From NCBI GenBank assembly GCA_964513155.1, contig CAZEMA010000045.1:1-18447 (forward strand): 18,447 nucleotides of DNA, given 5' to 3'. The stretch is from DATEAV01 sp964513155 (lineage in GTDB: Bacteria; Chloroflexota; Anaerolineae; Anaerolineales; E44-bin32). How positions within the stretch are numbered: position 1 is the stretch's first letter; every line of letters starts with the position of its first letter. A program made the translations under genes and the position numbers. Positions 6,282-13,058 of this stretch are shown piece after piece. The notes below the pieces were generated by a model, which was not told where the DNA came from, did no database searches, and worked only from the letters and a program-made list of their open reading frames with translations.

Positions 6282-6469
6282 TTGACAATGGCGCGGCCAG
6301 TCGCTCTCTGGGCATGTCCTTGCCCCCGAAGGTCCGTCCCAGCAAGCTGTCCGTCCGTGTGCCTAGCCGTTTGTAGCCTGATGCAGCCGATGTACCTCTT
6401 GCGGGCATAGGGCTAGGCCGGGACGAGGCAAAGCGCCCGGCAACCAAGAACTCTTGGGGCAACCCGCCG

Positions 6470-6949
6470 ATGGACGAGCATCTTGATGTCAATCGAAAGA
6501 TGTGGGACGATCTCACCCCAATCCATGAACGTTCGTCCTACTATGACCTAGAGGGTTTCAAGGCGGGAAACTCATCGCTGAAACTGATCGAGATCGAAGA
6601 ACTTGGCCCCGTCGCCGGCGCCTTCGACGAGGCCAAGGCTGCTCACACGCTGGCCCTGACCTACCCCTACTTTGGGTCACCCGAGCCGACCCGCTTCGAA
6701 GGCACAGGAACCTACGCCGATCCCGACGCACCCTACCCGTGGGTCCCTTATGAGTGGACGCATAGCCTTGGCCAGATCACCACTGCCTTGACCTCGGCAG
6801 GACTGAGTCTCGAGTTCCTGCATGAGTTCCCGTTCTGCGAGTACGCCAAGTTCCCATGCATGCATCAATACGAGAATGGCTGGTGATGGTTGCCTGAGGG
6901 TATGCCGGCGATCCCGTTTCTCTTCTCGCTCAAGGCCCTCAAGGACTGA
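6470..6949 (+). pseudogene. SAM-dependent methyltransferase remnant, core deleted and in-frame stop
   Basis: Residues 1-49 match the N-terminus of a class I SAM methyltransferase family (VNRKMWDDLTPIHERS, YYDLEGFKAGNSSL, IEIEELGPVAG). The text then jumps straight to what is normally the C-terminal third (YPYFGSPEPTRFEGTGTYAD, YEWTHSLGQITTAL, LEFLHEFPF). The whole Rossmann core with its glycine-rich SAM motif, roughly 110-130 residues, is missing. After ENGW the frame meets TGA (6884-6886), yet beyond it the same frame continues with the family-like ending LPEGMPAIPFLFSLKALKD up to a second TGA at 6947. So there are two independent lesions. No good ribosome-binding site precedes the ATG. An assembly error could explain the deletion but less easily the TGA. 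Without its SAM site the product cannot methylate. Confidence 0.8.
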
Positions 6950-6955
6950 GGCGCA

Positions 6956-7537
6956 ATGGGTCCGACTCTGGAGAATCCCAGCTCGCGATCCTCAGACCCC
7001 GTCGAGCCAACCCCTGTGGAGAAGCCGGGAGTATTGGACACCGAGGACCTGGCGCGGTGGATCGAGGCTCACCAGGTGGCGGCCGAGGTCGTGCGCCTGC
7101 CAACGCACACACCCACGGTCGAGCTGGCGGCGCAGGCGGTCGGCGCCGATCCCGGGCGGATCGTCAAGTCGCTCCTATTCCTCGTGGAGGGTCGGCCGCT
7201 CGTGGTGGTGGCGTGCGGCGTGGGCCGGGTCGACCAGCGGGCTATTGCCTCCTGGTTCGGTGTTGGCCGCAAGCGGGTGCGCCTGGCCAGCCCCGCCGAG
7301 GTCCTGTCCGCCACTGGCTACCCGATTGGCGCCCTGCCCCCCTTCGGCCACCGCCAACCGTTGCCAACGCTTATTGACCGCCGCGCCCTCGTCCATCCCG
7401 AGGTCTACGCCGGCGGGGGCTCGATCGATGCACTGGTGCGCCTTAATCCCGCCGACATCCAGCGGTTGACCGGGGCGGCCGTCGCCGATCTGGTACAGCC
7501 GACCGAGGCCAGAGATGCGCCTGACTCGCAGCGCTGA
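6956..7537 (+). CDS. YbaK/EbsC family aminoacyl-tRNA deacylase
   Basis: This family hydrolyses mischarged tRNAs, typically Cys-tRNA(Pro) or Ala-tRNA(Pro), in the cytoplasm. The 193-residue protein has a Pro/Glu-rich N-terminal extension (about 1-28), then the YbaK fold. HTPTVELAAQAVG (51-63) leads to RIVKSLLFLVEG with the conserved Lys71. GYPIGALPPFGH (121-132) and the YAGGGS turn (151-156) complete the substrate pocket. Which tRNA it clears cannot be read from sequence. The ATG at 6956 starts seven bases after the methyltransferase remnant ends; a shorter GTG start at 7016 is possible because the extension has no family match. The gene overlaps the M23 gene by 23 bases, implying an operon. 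Confidence 0.85.
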   Translation: MGPTLENPSSRSSDPVEPTPVEKPGVLDTEDLARWIEAHQVAAEVVRLPTHTPTVELAAQAVGADPGRIVKSLLFLVEGRPLVVVACGVGRVDQRAIASWFGVGRKRVRLASPAEVLSATGYPIGALPPFGHRQPLPTLIDRRALVHPEVYAGGGSIDALVRLNPADIQRLTGAAVADLVQPTEARDAPDSQR

Positions 7538-8261
7538 CACGCGTGGGGCGATCCGCCTGGGCCTCTCGGCCTTGTTCGTCGCCGCCATCGTCGCCGGATA
7601 CTGGCTCTACCGCCAGATGCAGCCAACGGCCGCTCGGCTTCTGCGCTTGCGCCAGTACTGGGCCAGCCCGGAAGCTCACGCCGAATGGACCCTCCACGCC
7701 GGCGAGCGTTGCGGATCCGTGCCTTTCGTGATCCCCACCGACGGCTACCTCGGCTTCTTCTGGGGGGACTCCTTTCGGCCAGGCATTCGCCACCAGGGCC
7801 TGGACATCTTCGGCCCCACCGGTCCCGATGGATTGTGGCAGACTCCCGTCGTCGCCGCCTACGCGGGCTACCTCACCCGCCACCCGGACTGGCGGGCTTC
7901 GGTCATCGTTCGCATCCCCAGCGACCCCCTTCACCCTGGCCGTCAGATCTGGATCTACTATACCCACATGGCCGACGCCGAGGGAAACTCGTTCATCGCC
8001 TCGGCCTTCCCGCCTGGCACGACCGAACGCTTCGTCAGCGCTGGGACCGTCCTTGGTTACCAGGGGAACTACTCGGCCGATCCGAACAACCCCGTCGGGA
8101 TGCACCTGCATTTCTCCATCGTGCTCGACGACGGCCAAGGCCACTTCCGGAACGAGCTCGAGATCGACAACACCCTCGACCCAACGCCTTACCTGGGGAT
8201 CGAAGCCGACGCTGACCGAATCGGCGACCGGGTCTCGACCTGCCTCGCGGATCTCGGGTAG
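7515..8261 (+). CDS. Membrane-anchored M23 (LytM-type) peptidase
   Basis: A 248-residue protein with an N-terminal membrane anchor (about 12-32, LGLSALFVAAIVAGYWLY) after a basic start, then an extracytoplasmic M23 domain. The zinc ligands are HQGLDIF (His93, Asp97) and HLHF (His199), with the catalytic His197 in the same motif and the second catalytic His in YYTHM (His151), so the site looks complete. M23 enzymes cut peptide cross-links in peptidoglycan; some act on other proteins. Segments around FWGDSFRPGIRHQGLD and GTVLGYQGNYSADP match the beta-sheet core. The lack of any LysM or SH3 domain means no wall-binding module. It overlaps the deacylase gene upstream by 23 bases. No terminator is visible before the assembly gap. 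Confidence 0.87.
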   Translation: MRLTRSADTRGAIRLGLSALFVAAIVAGYWLYRQMQPTAARLLRLRQYWASPEAHAEWTLHAGERCGSVPFVIPTDGYLGFFWGDSFRPGIRHQGLDIFGPTGPDGLWQTPVVAAYAGYLTRHPDWRASVIVRIPSDPLHPGRQIWIYYTHMADAEGNSFIASAFPPGTTERFVSAGTVLGYQGNYSADPNNPVGMHLHFSIVLDDGQGHFRNELEIDNTLDPTPYLGIEADADRIGDRVSTCLADLG

Positions 8262-8620
8262 GCTTTTCCTTAGGCGCCCACGGCTGCAACCCCGTCACCC
8301 CTACCTTTAGCCCCCACAAGGATGTAGGCAAGGCCCCATCCTGCCTTCAGGCCGCTGGGAAACTCCCGGTCAGCCTGGCCCCCTGACGATACCCCGCCTG
8401 CCAGGCCAGAGGGCGGTGGGCTAGCAGATCGATCAACCCCCCGACATAGCCGGTCCTNNNNNNNNNNNNNNNNNNNNNNNNNNNNNNNNNNNNNNNNNNN
8501 NNNNNNNNNNNNNNNNNNNNNNNNNNNNNNNNNNNNNNNNNNNNNNNNNNNNNNNNNCTCCCGCCTCCCCATCTTGCCAGCGACTCCAGGGTCGCCCTGG
8601 CGGAAAGGCGAAGCCGACAA
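8262..8620. other. Intergenic stretch with assembly gap
   Basis: Bases 8458-8557 are exactly 100 N, the usual placeholder for a scaffold join of unknown size. The flanks (8262-8457 and 8558-8620) show no convincing gene, terminator or promoter. One small stem, GCGAC/GTCGC, lies just after the gap. The order of the two halves of the window therefore rests on scaffolding. Confidence 0.95.
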
Positions 8621-9295
8621 ATGCCCTACATCGTGTGTGCAGAAGAGGTGGAACGGCATTGGGTGGCCTACGCCCCGGACCTGCCAGGCTGCTTTACCAC
8701 TCAGAGGGACCCCCAAGCAGCGATCAGCGCCATTCCCGCCGCGGTCGAGGCATACCTTGCCTGGGCGGCCAGCCATGGGCTGCACATCTCTGGCCTTTCC
8801 GCGCCACTGGTCGTCGACGAGGTGATTCGGGTTTGGTCATACGATGAAGGCTACGAGGTCAATGCCTTCTTCGCCTCCGACCGGCCGCCTCTGCTTCCCG
8901 ATGAGATACCTGAAATCGAGCTTCTGCTGACGGCGACCCGAGAGGACCTACAAGCGGCAGTTCAGGATCTGGCCGAGGACGCCCTCTCCCGCGAGTTTCC
9001 CGGCGAGCGCTGGCCCATCATGGGCATCCTCGGCCACGTCGCCAATGCGGAGTGGTGGTATCTCGATCGTCTGGGACTGGCCTTTCCAGAGGATCAACTG
9101 CCGGACGACCCAATCGACCGCCTGGTGCGAGTCCGACAGCACTTCCTGCGTGCACTTGCCACCCTCGTCAAGCGAACCGGAGTCGCCACGCTTTCCGGTG
9201 AGACCTGGTCAGCCCGCAAGGTCATCCGCCGGGCATTGTGGCACGAGCGTGACCATACGGAGCACATCCTCAAGCTGCGGATGAAGCTTGGCTAG
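8621..9295 (+). CDS. HicB-like domain fused to a DinB/YfiT-type domain
   Basis: The first 60 or so residues are a HicB-like antitoxin fold: an edge strand (PYIVCAEEVERHWVAYAPDL), the hallmark PDLPGCFT (19-26), and a helix with evenly spaced Ala (PQAAISAIPAAVEAYLAWA). After a linker, residues 98-224 form a DinB-type four-helix bundle. Its metal-binding His triad is His139 in GHVANAEWWY and His208/His212 in WHERDHTEHIL. DinB-family proteins are metal-dependent thiol S-transferases or of unknown function; HicB-like domains occur as antitoxins but also in many non-toxin proteins. No HicA toxin gene is adjacent, so a toxin-antitoxin role is not supported. The gene starts just after the assembly gap, so upstream partners may be hidden. 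Confidence 0.82.
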   Translation: MPYIVCAEEVERHWVAYAPDLPGCFTTQRDPQAAISAIPAAVEAYLAWAASHGLHISGLSAPLVVDEVIRVWSYDEGYEVNAFFASDRPPLLPDEIPEIELLLTATREDLQAAVQDLAEDALSREFPGERWPIMGILGHVANAEWWYLDRLGLAFPEDQLPDDPIDRLVRVRQHFLRALATLVKRTGVATLSGETWSARKVIRRALWHERDHTEHILKLRMKLG

Positions 9296-9314
9296 CGAAG
9301 AGTAGGCATGAGGG

Positions 9315-9426
9315 CTGGTCTCCTGAGGGGAGATTCGCCTCGGCGGAGCCTGGCCGCTGCGGGCTTGTCCCAATCCTCTTGTTCCCCCGGGGAAACCCGG
9401 CCGAGGGACTGCCCGGTGAAGACCAG
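9315..9426 (+). promoter_or_regulatory. Possible structured 5' leader of the enoyl-CoA hydratase gene
   Basis: CTGGTCT (9315-9321) is an exact complement of AGACCAG (9420-9426), closing 98 bases. Inside are GTCCC/GGGAC and a CCGGG-GAAA-CCCGG hairpin (9387-9400) with a GNRA-type loop. After the closing stem, TCTGG/CCAGA forms a small hairpin abutting the AGGAG ribosome-binding site. It does not match a riboswitch class I know. Confidence 0.3.
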
Positions 9427-9472
9427 ACGGCCGTTTCTCGCTCTGGCGTCCTGGCACCAGAAGGAGATCGAG

Positions 9473-10246
9473 ATGAGCTATACCACCATCCAGACCGAGA
9501 TCCGCGAGCGGGTTGGGCTGATCCGCATCCACCGGCCACAAGCCCTGAACGCCCTCAGCGCCACGGTGATGGAGGAGATAGCCCAGGCGCTGCAGGCGTT
9601 CGACGCCGATCCGGCAGTTGGAGCGATTGTCCTCACCGGTGACGAGAAGGCCTTTGCAGCCGGTGCCGATATTAAGGAGATGGCCGAGGCCTCGCCCGTG
9701 CAGATGCTCTCCGCCGACCCCATGTCCCGCTGGGATACGCTGCAGCGGATCAAGAAACCGCTCATCGCCGCCGTGTCGGGTTGGTGCCTGGGCGGCGGCA
9801 ATGAACTGGCGATGGCCTGCGATATGGTCGTGGCCTCAGAGACAGCCAAGTTCGGCCAGCCCGAGATCAACATTGGCGTCATCCCCGGAGCCGGGGGCAC
9901 CCAGCGCCTGACCAGGGCTGTCGGCAAGGCGATCTCCATGGAAATGGCGCTCAACAACCGCACCCTCACGGCGCAGGAGGCCCTCCATTACGGGCTGGTC
10001 AACAAGGTCGTCCCCGTCGAGGTCTACCTGGACGAGGCTCTGGCGCTGGCCAACCAGATTGCCGCCCGGGCGCCCCTGGCCGTACGCCTGGGCAAGGAAG
10101 CTGTCAACCATGCCTTCGACTCCTTCCTGGCTGATGGCATCGCCGACGAGCGTCGGGCCTTCTACTTTCTCTTCAGCACCGAGGATCAAAAGGAAGGCAT
10201 GCGGGCCTTCATCGCCAAGCGCAAGCCAGAGTGGAAGGGGAAGTAA
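9473..10246 (+). CDS. Enoyl-CoA hydratase (crotonase family)
   Basis: A 257-residue crotonase that adds water to trans-2-enoyl-CoA, the second step of beta-oxidation. Both catalytic glutamates are present: Glu111 in GGGNELAMACD and Glu131 in FGQPEINIGVIPGAGG. The oxyanion-hole region AAGADIKEM is also intact. The C-terminal helix carries the usual EGMRAFIAKRKPEW. The start at 9473 is fixed by AGAAGGAGATCGAG just upstream; the frame stays open further left but through a hairpin-rich leader. No acyl-CoA dehydrogenase or thiolase is near, so the pathway (fatty acid, amino acid or crotonyl-CoA metabolism) is not decided by context. The acetyltransferase gene follows after 43 bases. Confidence 0.92.
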   Translation: MSYTTIQTEIRERVGLIRIHRPQALNALSATVMEEIAQALQAFDADPAVGAIVLTGDEKAFAAGADIKEMAEASPVQMLSADPMSRWDTLQRIKKPLIAAVSGWCLGGGNELAMACDMVVASETAKFGQPEINIGVIPGAGGTQRLTRAVGKAISMEMALNNRTLTAQEALHYGLVNKVVPVEVYLDEALALANQIAARAPLAVRLGKEAVNHAFDSFLADGIADERRAFYFLFSTEDQKEGMRAFIAKRKPEWKGK

Positions 10247-10289
10247 CCGGCGCCAAGCGGTGTCAGCCGCCCTCGACGCCCGCCAAGTC

Positions 10290-11090
10290 ATGGTCTCTCA
10301 TCGCAGTCTCGTCACCGCTCTGCGGGATCTCGGCCTCACCATGCGCAGCCGGGTGATCGCTCACGTCTCGCTGGCGCGCTTGGGCCGTGAGCCCCGCCAC
10401 GCCGAGAGCGTCCTCGGCGCGCTCCTCGAGACCTGCAACACACTGGTTATGCCCACATTTACCCATCAGACCCTGGTCGTCCCCGCAGACGGCGCAAGCA
10501 CGAATCACCTGTCCCTCTCCGATGTACCGCGAGCAGAGGGGCCGCCGGAACCCTTCCACCCCGACATGCCCGCCGATAGCGTGATGGGGGAAGTTGCGGA
10601 GGCCCTGCGCCGGATGCCCGGGGCGCTCCGCTCGGACCATCCCATTTTGTCGTTCGCCGGGATGAACGCTGCTGAGGCGCTCCGGCGCCAGTCGCTAGAG
10701 GATCCCTGGGGGCCAATCGCCTGGCTGGCCGAGAACGATGGCGACGTGCTGCTCGCCGGGATGGATCACACCGCCAATGTCAGTTTGCACTACGCCGAGA
10801 AACTCGCAGGTAGGAAGCAGTTCCTCCGCTGGGCGCAGACGGCGCAAGGCGTGGTGGCATGCGCCGCCTGTCCGGGTTGCTCCGATGGCTTCAAGGTGAT
10901 TGAGCCCCGCCTTGCGGGCGTCGCCCGCCAATTGCAGCTGGGAGGCGCCATGCTCCAGTTGATCCCCTTGCGTGATCTGATCCACGTCGCCGTCTCCTGG
11001 ATCCGCCAAGACCCGCGCGCTCTCCTGTGTGACCGGCTCGGCTGCGAGCGCTGCAGCGAAGTCCGGGCAGCGGTACGGCTTGGAGCTTGA
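10290..11090 (+). CDS. AAC(3)-family N-acetyltransferase-like protein with Cys-rich C-terminal part
   Basis: The family transfers acetyl from acetyl-CoA to the 3-amino group of aminoglycosides, though many chromosomal members have other or unknown acceptors. From the ATG at 10290 the 266-residue length is normal. Family landmarks are SLVTALRDLG near the start, HVSLARLG (25-32), EPFHPDMPADSVMGEVAEAL (87-106), RSDHPILSFAGM (114-125) and LLAGMDHTANVSLHYAEKLA (154-173) with His167 and Glu170. Two Cys clusters stand out: CAACPGC (191-197) and CDRLGCERC (247-255), reminiscent of a metal site. A GTG at 10260 would add ten residues; neither start has a clear ribosome-binding site, and the ATG fits the family start better. 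Drug resistance should not be assumed from the family name. Confidence 0.75.
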   Translation: MVSHRSLVTALRDLGLTMRSRVIAHVSLARLGREPRHAESVLGALLETCNTLVMPTFTHQTLVVPADGASTNHLSLSDVPRAEGPPEPFHPDMPADSVMGEVAEALRRMPGALRSDHPILSFAGMNAAEALRRQSLEDPWGPIAWLAENDGDVLLAGMDHTANVSLHYAEKLAGRKQFLRWAQTAQGVVACAACPGCSDGFKVIEPRLAGVARQLQLGGAMLQLIPLRDLIHVAVSWIRQDPRALLCDRLGCERCSEVRAAVRLGA

Positions 11091-11192
11091 GGTCGCGTGC
11101 GGCCTGGCCCGACTCCCGGAGGGCAGGGACGACTACCCGCCTTGCGCCGGCCACCACCCTCACAGATCATCGGTCAACCCTCCCAGGAGGCT

Positions 11193-11486
11193 ATGGACGT
11201 GATCAGGAAGACGGTAGGGATCATCGCCACGATCACCACCTCCCTGCTGTGCGGTTGCCCCGAGGTCTTTGTCTGCCTGTTCGGCGCCCTGAGCGCCCTC
11301 GGCCTCGGTGTGTGGAGATACGAGTGGTTCGGTGTCGGCCGGTCCGGCGCCATTCCAACCTGGATAGGCCTCGTGATCCTGGGCGGGGGCGTTTTCTTGA
11401 TCGCCATCCCGATTGTGATCGGCGTCCTCATGCTGCGCAACGAGAAGCCGGAGCCTGCCGTTGCAGAGATCTCGCCGACCTCCTGA
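11193..11486 (+). CDS. Small two-helix membrane protein, unknown function
   Basis: No family recognised. The 97-residue product has two hydrophobic segments, about residues 9-35 (IIATITTSLLCGCPEVFVCL and on) and 52-72 (IGLVILGGGVFLIAIPIVIG), joined by a short aromatic/Arg loop (WRYEWFGVGRSG), and a Glu/Pro-rich polar tail. The start is secure: CCCAGGAGGCT lies directly before the ATG. It is on the same strand as the acetyltransferase upstream (102-base gap) and the SDR downstream (72-base gap), so it may belong to one transcription unit. A CGC motif inside the first helix is the only notable cysteine pair. Confidence 0.7.
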   Translation: MDVIRKTVGIIATITTSLLCGCPEVFVCLFGALSALGLGVWRYEWFGVGRSGAIPTWIGLVILGGGVFLIAIPIVIGVLMLRNEKPEPAVAEISPTS

Positions 11487-11558
11487 TCCAAGTCATCCGG
11501 ACAGGCCCTCGCCCTTGGGGCCGGAGGGGGTGGGAAGTCATCCACCCGAAAGCACACG

Positions 11559-12554
11559 ATGACGACAGCCCTTGTCCTCGGCGCAACTGGATTCATCGGT
11601 GGGCATATCGCCTCAGCCGCACTCGAGCGCGGTTGGCACGTCCGTGGCCTACGGCGCAGGCCGCAGGCCACGGGCCACCTCGACGACGCCCCGGTCGACT
11701 GGTACGAAGGCGACCTCGACCAGCCGGCGGCGCTCAGTCCCGCCTTCCAGGGCGCTGACCTCGTCTTCCATGCCGCTGCCTACTACCCCAAGACCAGCCG
11801 CAATGTCCCCGGCCAAGTTGCGCGCGCCGTCGAGCAGGCTCGGGCTGTCCTTGACCAGTGCCGCGCCGCGGGCGTCCGACGCCTGGTTTTCATCTCCAGC
11901 CTGACGACAATCGGTCGGCCCCCGGCGGGCGAGGCGCGGCTGGCCGATGAACGCGATCACTACACCCCGGGCTCTCTGCCCCAATCGGCCTACTACGAGT
12001 GCAAGTACGCCATGGAAAGCGAGGTGCTTCGGGTCTCGGCCGGTTTGCCGGTAGTCGTCCTCAATCCCACCGCGGTCTTTGGGCCAGGAGATGTTCACCT
12101 GACGCTGGGGAGGATCTTGCTGGCCATTGCTCGAGGTTACGGGGTTGCCTGGCTCGCAGCCGAGGCCAACGCTGTCGACGTCCGGGACGTCGCTGCGGCC
12201 GCCATCCAAGCCGCCGAGGTCGGAAGAGTCGGCGAGCGTTACATCCTTGGCGGCCACAACCTCCCGGTCCGCGAACTGATGTCCTTGGCAGCCGAAGCAG
12301 CCAGGGTTCCCCCACCCCGCTTCGAGATCCCGCTATGGACGATCGATGTCGTCGTGGCTCTCGGCAGGATGCTGCCCCTTCTCGACGTAGCCGGAAACCA
12401 TCTCCGCGCGGTGCGCCAATGGCAGGGGTACGACTGCAGTAAGGCAGCGAGGGAACTGGGCCTGCGCCCGAGGCCACTCGCTGACACCCTGGGCGAGGCG
12501 CTCGACTGGTTCACCGCCCACGGTTTCCGGGCGGCGCGGTCATCTGTGGTATGA
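11559..12554 (+). CDS. Extended SDR, NAD-dependent epimerase/dehydratase family
   Basis: A 331-residue Rossmann enzyme. VLGATGFIGGHI (Gly8-x-x-Gly11-x-x-Gly14) is the extended-SDR cofactor motif. YEGDLDQ gives the Asp after strand 3, VFHAAAYY the strand-4 motif, VFISSLTTIG the catalytic Ser region (113-114), and Tyr145-x-x-x-Lys149 in SAYYECKYAME the catalytic pair. LNPTAVFGPGD is the usual substrate-domain entry. The layout resembles dihydroflavonol-reductase-like and hopanoid-associated sugar epimerases; the true substrate is unknown and no hopanoid or sugar cluster is near. Its stop overlaps the next gene's possible ATG (ATGA at 12551), but the better start of that gene lies slightly downstream. 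The region before the ATG has no clear ribosome-binding site. Confidence 0.82.
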   Translation: MTTALVLGATGFIGGHIASAALERGWHVRGLRRRPQATGHLDDAPVDWYEGDLDQPAALSPAFQGADLVFHAAAYYPKTSRNVPGQVARAVEQARAVLDQCRAAGVRRLVFISSLTTIGRPPAGEARLADERDHYTPGSLPQSAYYECKYAMESEVLRVSAGLPVVVLNPTAVFGPGDVHLTLGRILLAIARGYGVAWLAAEANAVDVRDVAAAAIQAAEVGRVGERYILGGHNLPVRELMSLAAEAARVPPPRFEIPLWTIDVVVALGRMLPLLDVAGNHLRAVRQWQGYDCSKAARELGLRPRPLADTLGEALDWFTAHGFRAARSSVV

Positions 12555-12555
12555 T
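12550..12555 (+). promoter_or_regulatory. Possible -10 box (TATGAT) overlapping the SDR stop codon
   Basis: GTGGTATGAT resembles the GGTATAAT boxes elsewhere in the window. It overlaps the TGA of the SDR gene and would start transcription about ten bases before the ATG at 12572. No -35 is visible. It would give the next gene its own promoter; chance is possible. Confidence 0.35.
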
Positions 12556-12571
12556 TTCGCCCGAGGGCAGG

Positions 12572-12958
12572 ATGACCGAGCCTGAGAAGATCACCATCAT
12601 TGAAGGCCCCCCGCCGACATTCGAGATCGTTGCCGACGGGTGGGTTGCTGGATTGGCTGAAGGTCCAGTCCCCTCCCAGGTGGCGCTCTGCCGCCTGCGC
12701 ACCTTCAACGGCGCGTCATTGGTTGAGCGCTGCTACCGAGCATGGCAGGCGGGGCAGTCTGCCATGCTCGAGTACCGCACGTCGGATGGCCTCACCCAGG
12801 AGGCGCCAATCCTGGCCGCCCGCTGGCTCGACATCCAGGACGGCCAAGTACTGCTGTTGTGGGTGCGTCTGGACGAGACCGAAATCCAGGTCGAGTTCGA
12901 GATCGACGACGATGCCGACGAGGAATCCGACGACCCCGATTCCACCCTGGGGCAATAA
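12572..12958 (+). CDS. Conserved-looking protein of unknown function with acidic tail
   Basis: I do not recognise a named family. From the ATG at 12572 the product has 128 residues. It is soluble, with alternating hydrophobic strands (ITIIEGPPPTFEIV, APILAARWLDI, QVLLLWVRL) that suggest a mostly beta fold, a central VALCRLRTFNGASLVERCYR segment with two Cys, and a strongly acidic C-terminal tail (EFEIDDDADEESDD). GAGGGCAGG just before this ATG is a fair ribosome-binding site; the ATG at 12551, overlapping the SDR stop, is the alternative. A strong hairpin follows the stop. Position between an SDR and a crotonase gives no clear hint of role. Confidence 0.75.
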   Translation: MTEPEKITIIEGPPPTFEIVADGWVAGLAEGPVPSQVALCRLRTFNGASLVERCYRAWQAGQSAMLEYRTSDGLTQEAPILAARWLDIQDGQVLLLWVRLDETEIQVEFEIDDDADEESDDPDSTLGQ

Positions 12959-12967
12959 CCTCAACAG

Positions 12968-12987
12968 CCGGGCGCAGCAGCGCCCGG
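12968..12987 (+). terminator. Perfect 8-bp GC hairpin, likely terminator
   Basis: CCGGGCGC (12968-12975) and GCGCCCGG (12980-12987) pair perfectly around AGCA, ten bases past the stop. The following TTCGCTTGT is only weakly T-rich. A second stem lies directly downstream. Confidence 0.6.
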
Positions 12988-12997
12988 TTCGCTTGTC

Positions 12998-13020
12998 GGC
13001 GGGAGGGCCAGCCCTCCGCC
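12998..13020 (+). repeat. Second tandem hairpin before the PaaG-like gene
   Basis: GGCGGGAGGGC (12998-13008) pairs with GCCCTCCGCC (13011-13020) with one bulged G and a two-base gap at the tip. With the hairpin at 12968-12987 it makes a tandem pair in the 100-base space before the crotonase gene; it could back up termination or shape that gene's leader. Confidence 0.4.
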
Positions 13021-13058
13021 GGCGCCCGCATCCATGTTTCTTGTCCTGAGGTGGGTCC

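Noticed and set aside
6282..6310. Plus-strand promoter starting with TTGACA next to the CRP-like site
   Set aside because: The -35 is perfect, but nothing resembling a -10 occurs 16-18 bases downstream.
6400..6475. Resemblance to a c-di-GMP (GEMM-I) riboswitch: GGGACGAGGCAAAGC ... CAACCCGCCGATGG
   Set aside because: The conserved 5' half (GCAAACC, GAAA loop) is missing, the GGGACGCAAAGCC core is interrupted, and the gene downstream is a pseudogene.
8270..8785. Minus-strand open frame crossing the N gap
   Set aside because: It stays open only because N bases contain no stop; it overlaps the HicB-DinB gene.
8621..9295. HicAB toxin-antitoxin system
   Set aside because: No HicA-like gene is next to it and the partner domain is DinB-type, so a toxin-antitoxin call is unsupported.
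10290..11090. Acquired aminoglycoside-resistance gene
   Set aside because: No mobile-element features are nearby, base composition matches its neighbours and the protein is divergent; a chromosomal family member is more likely.
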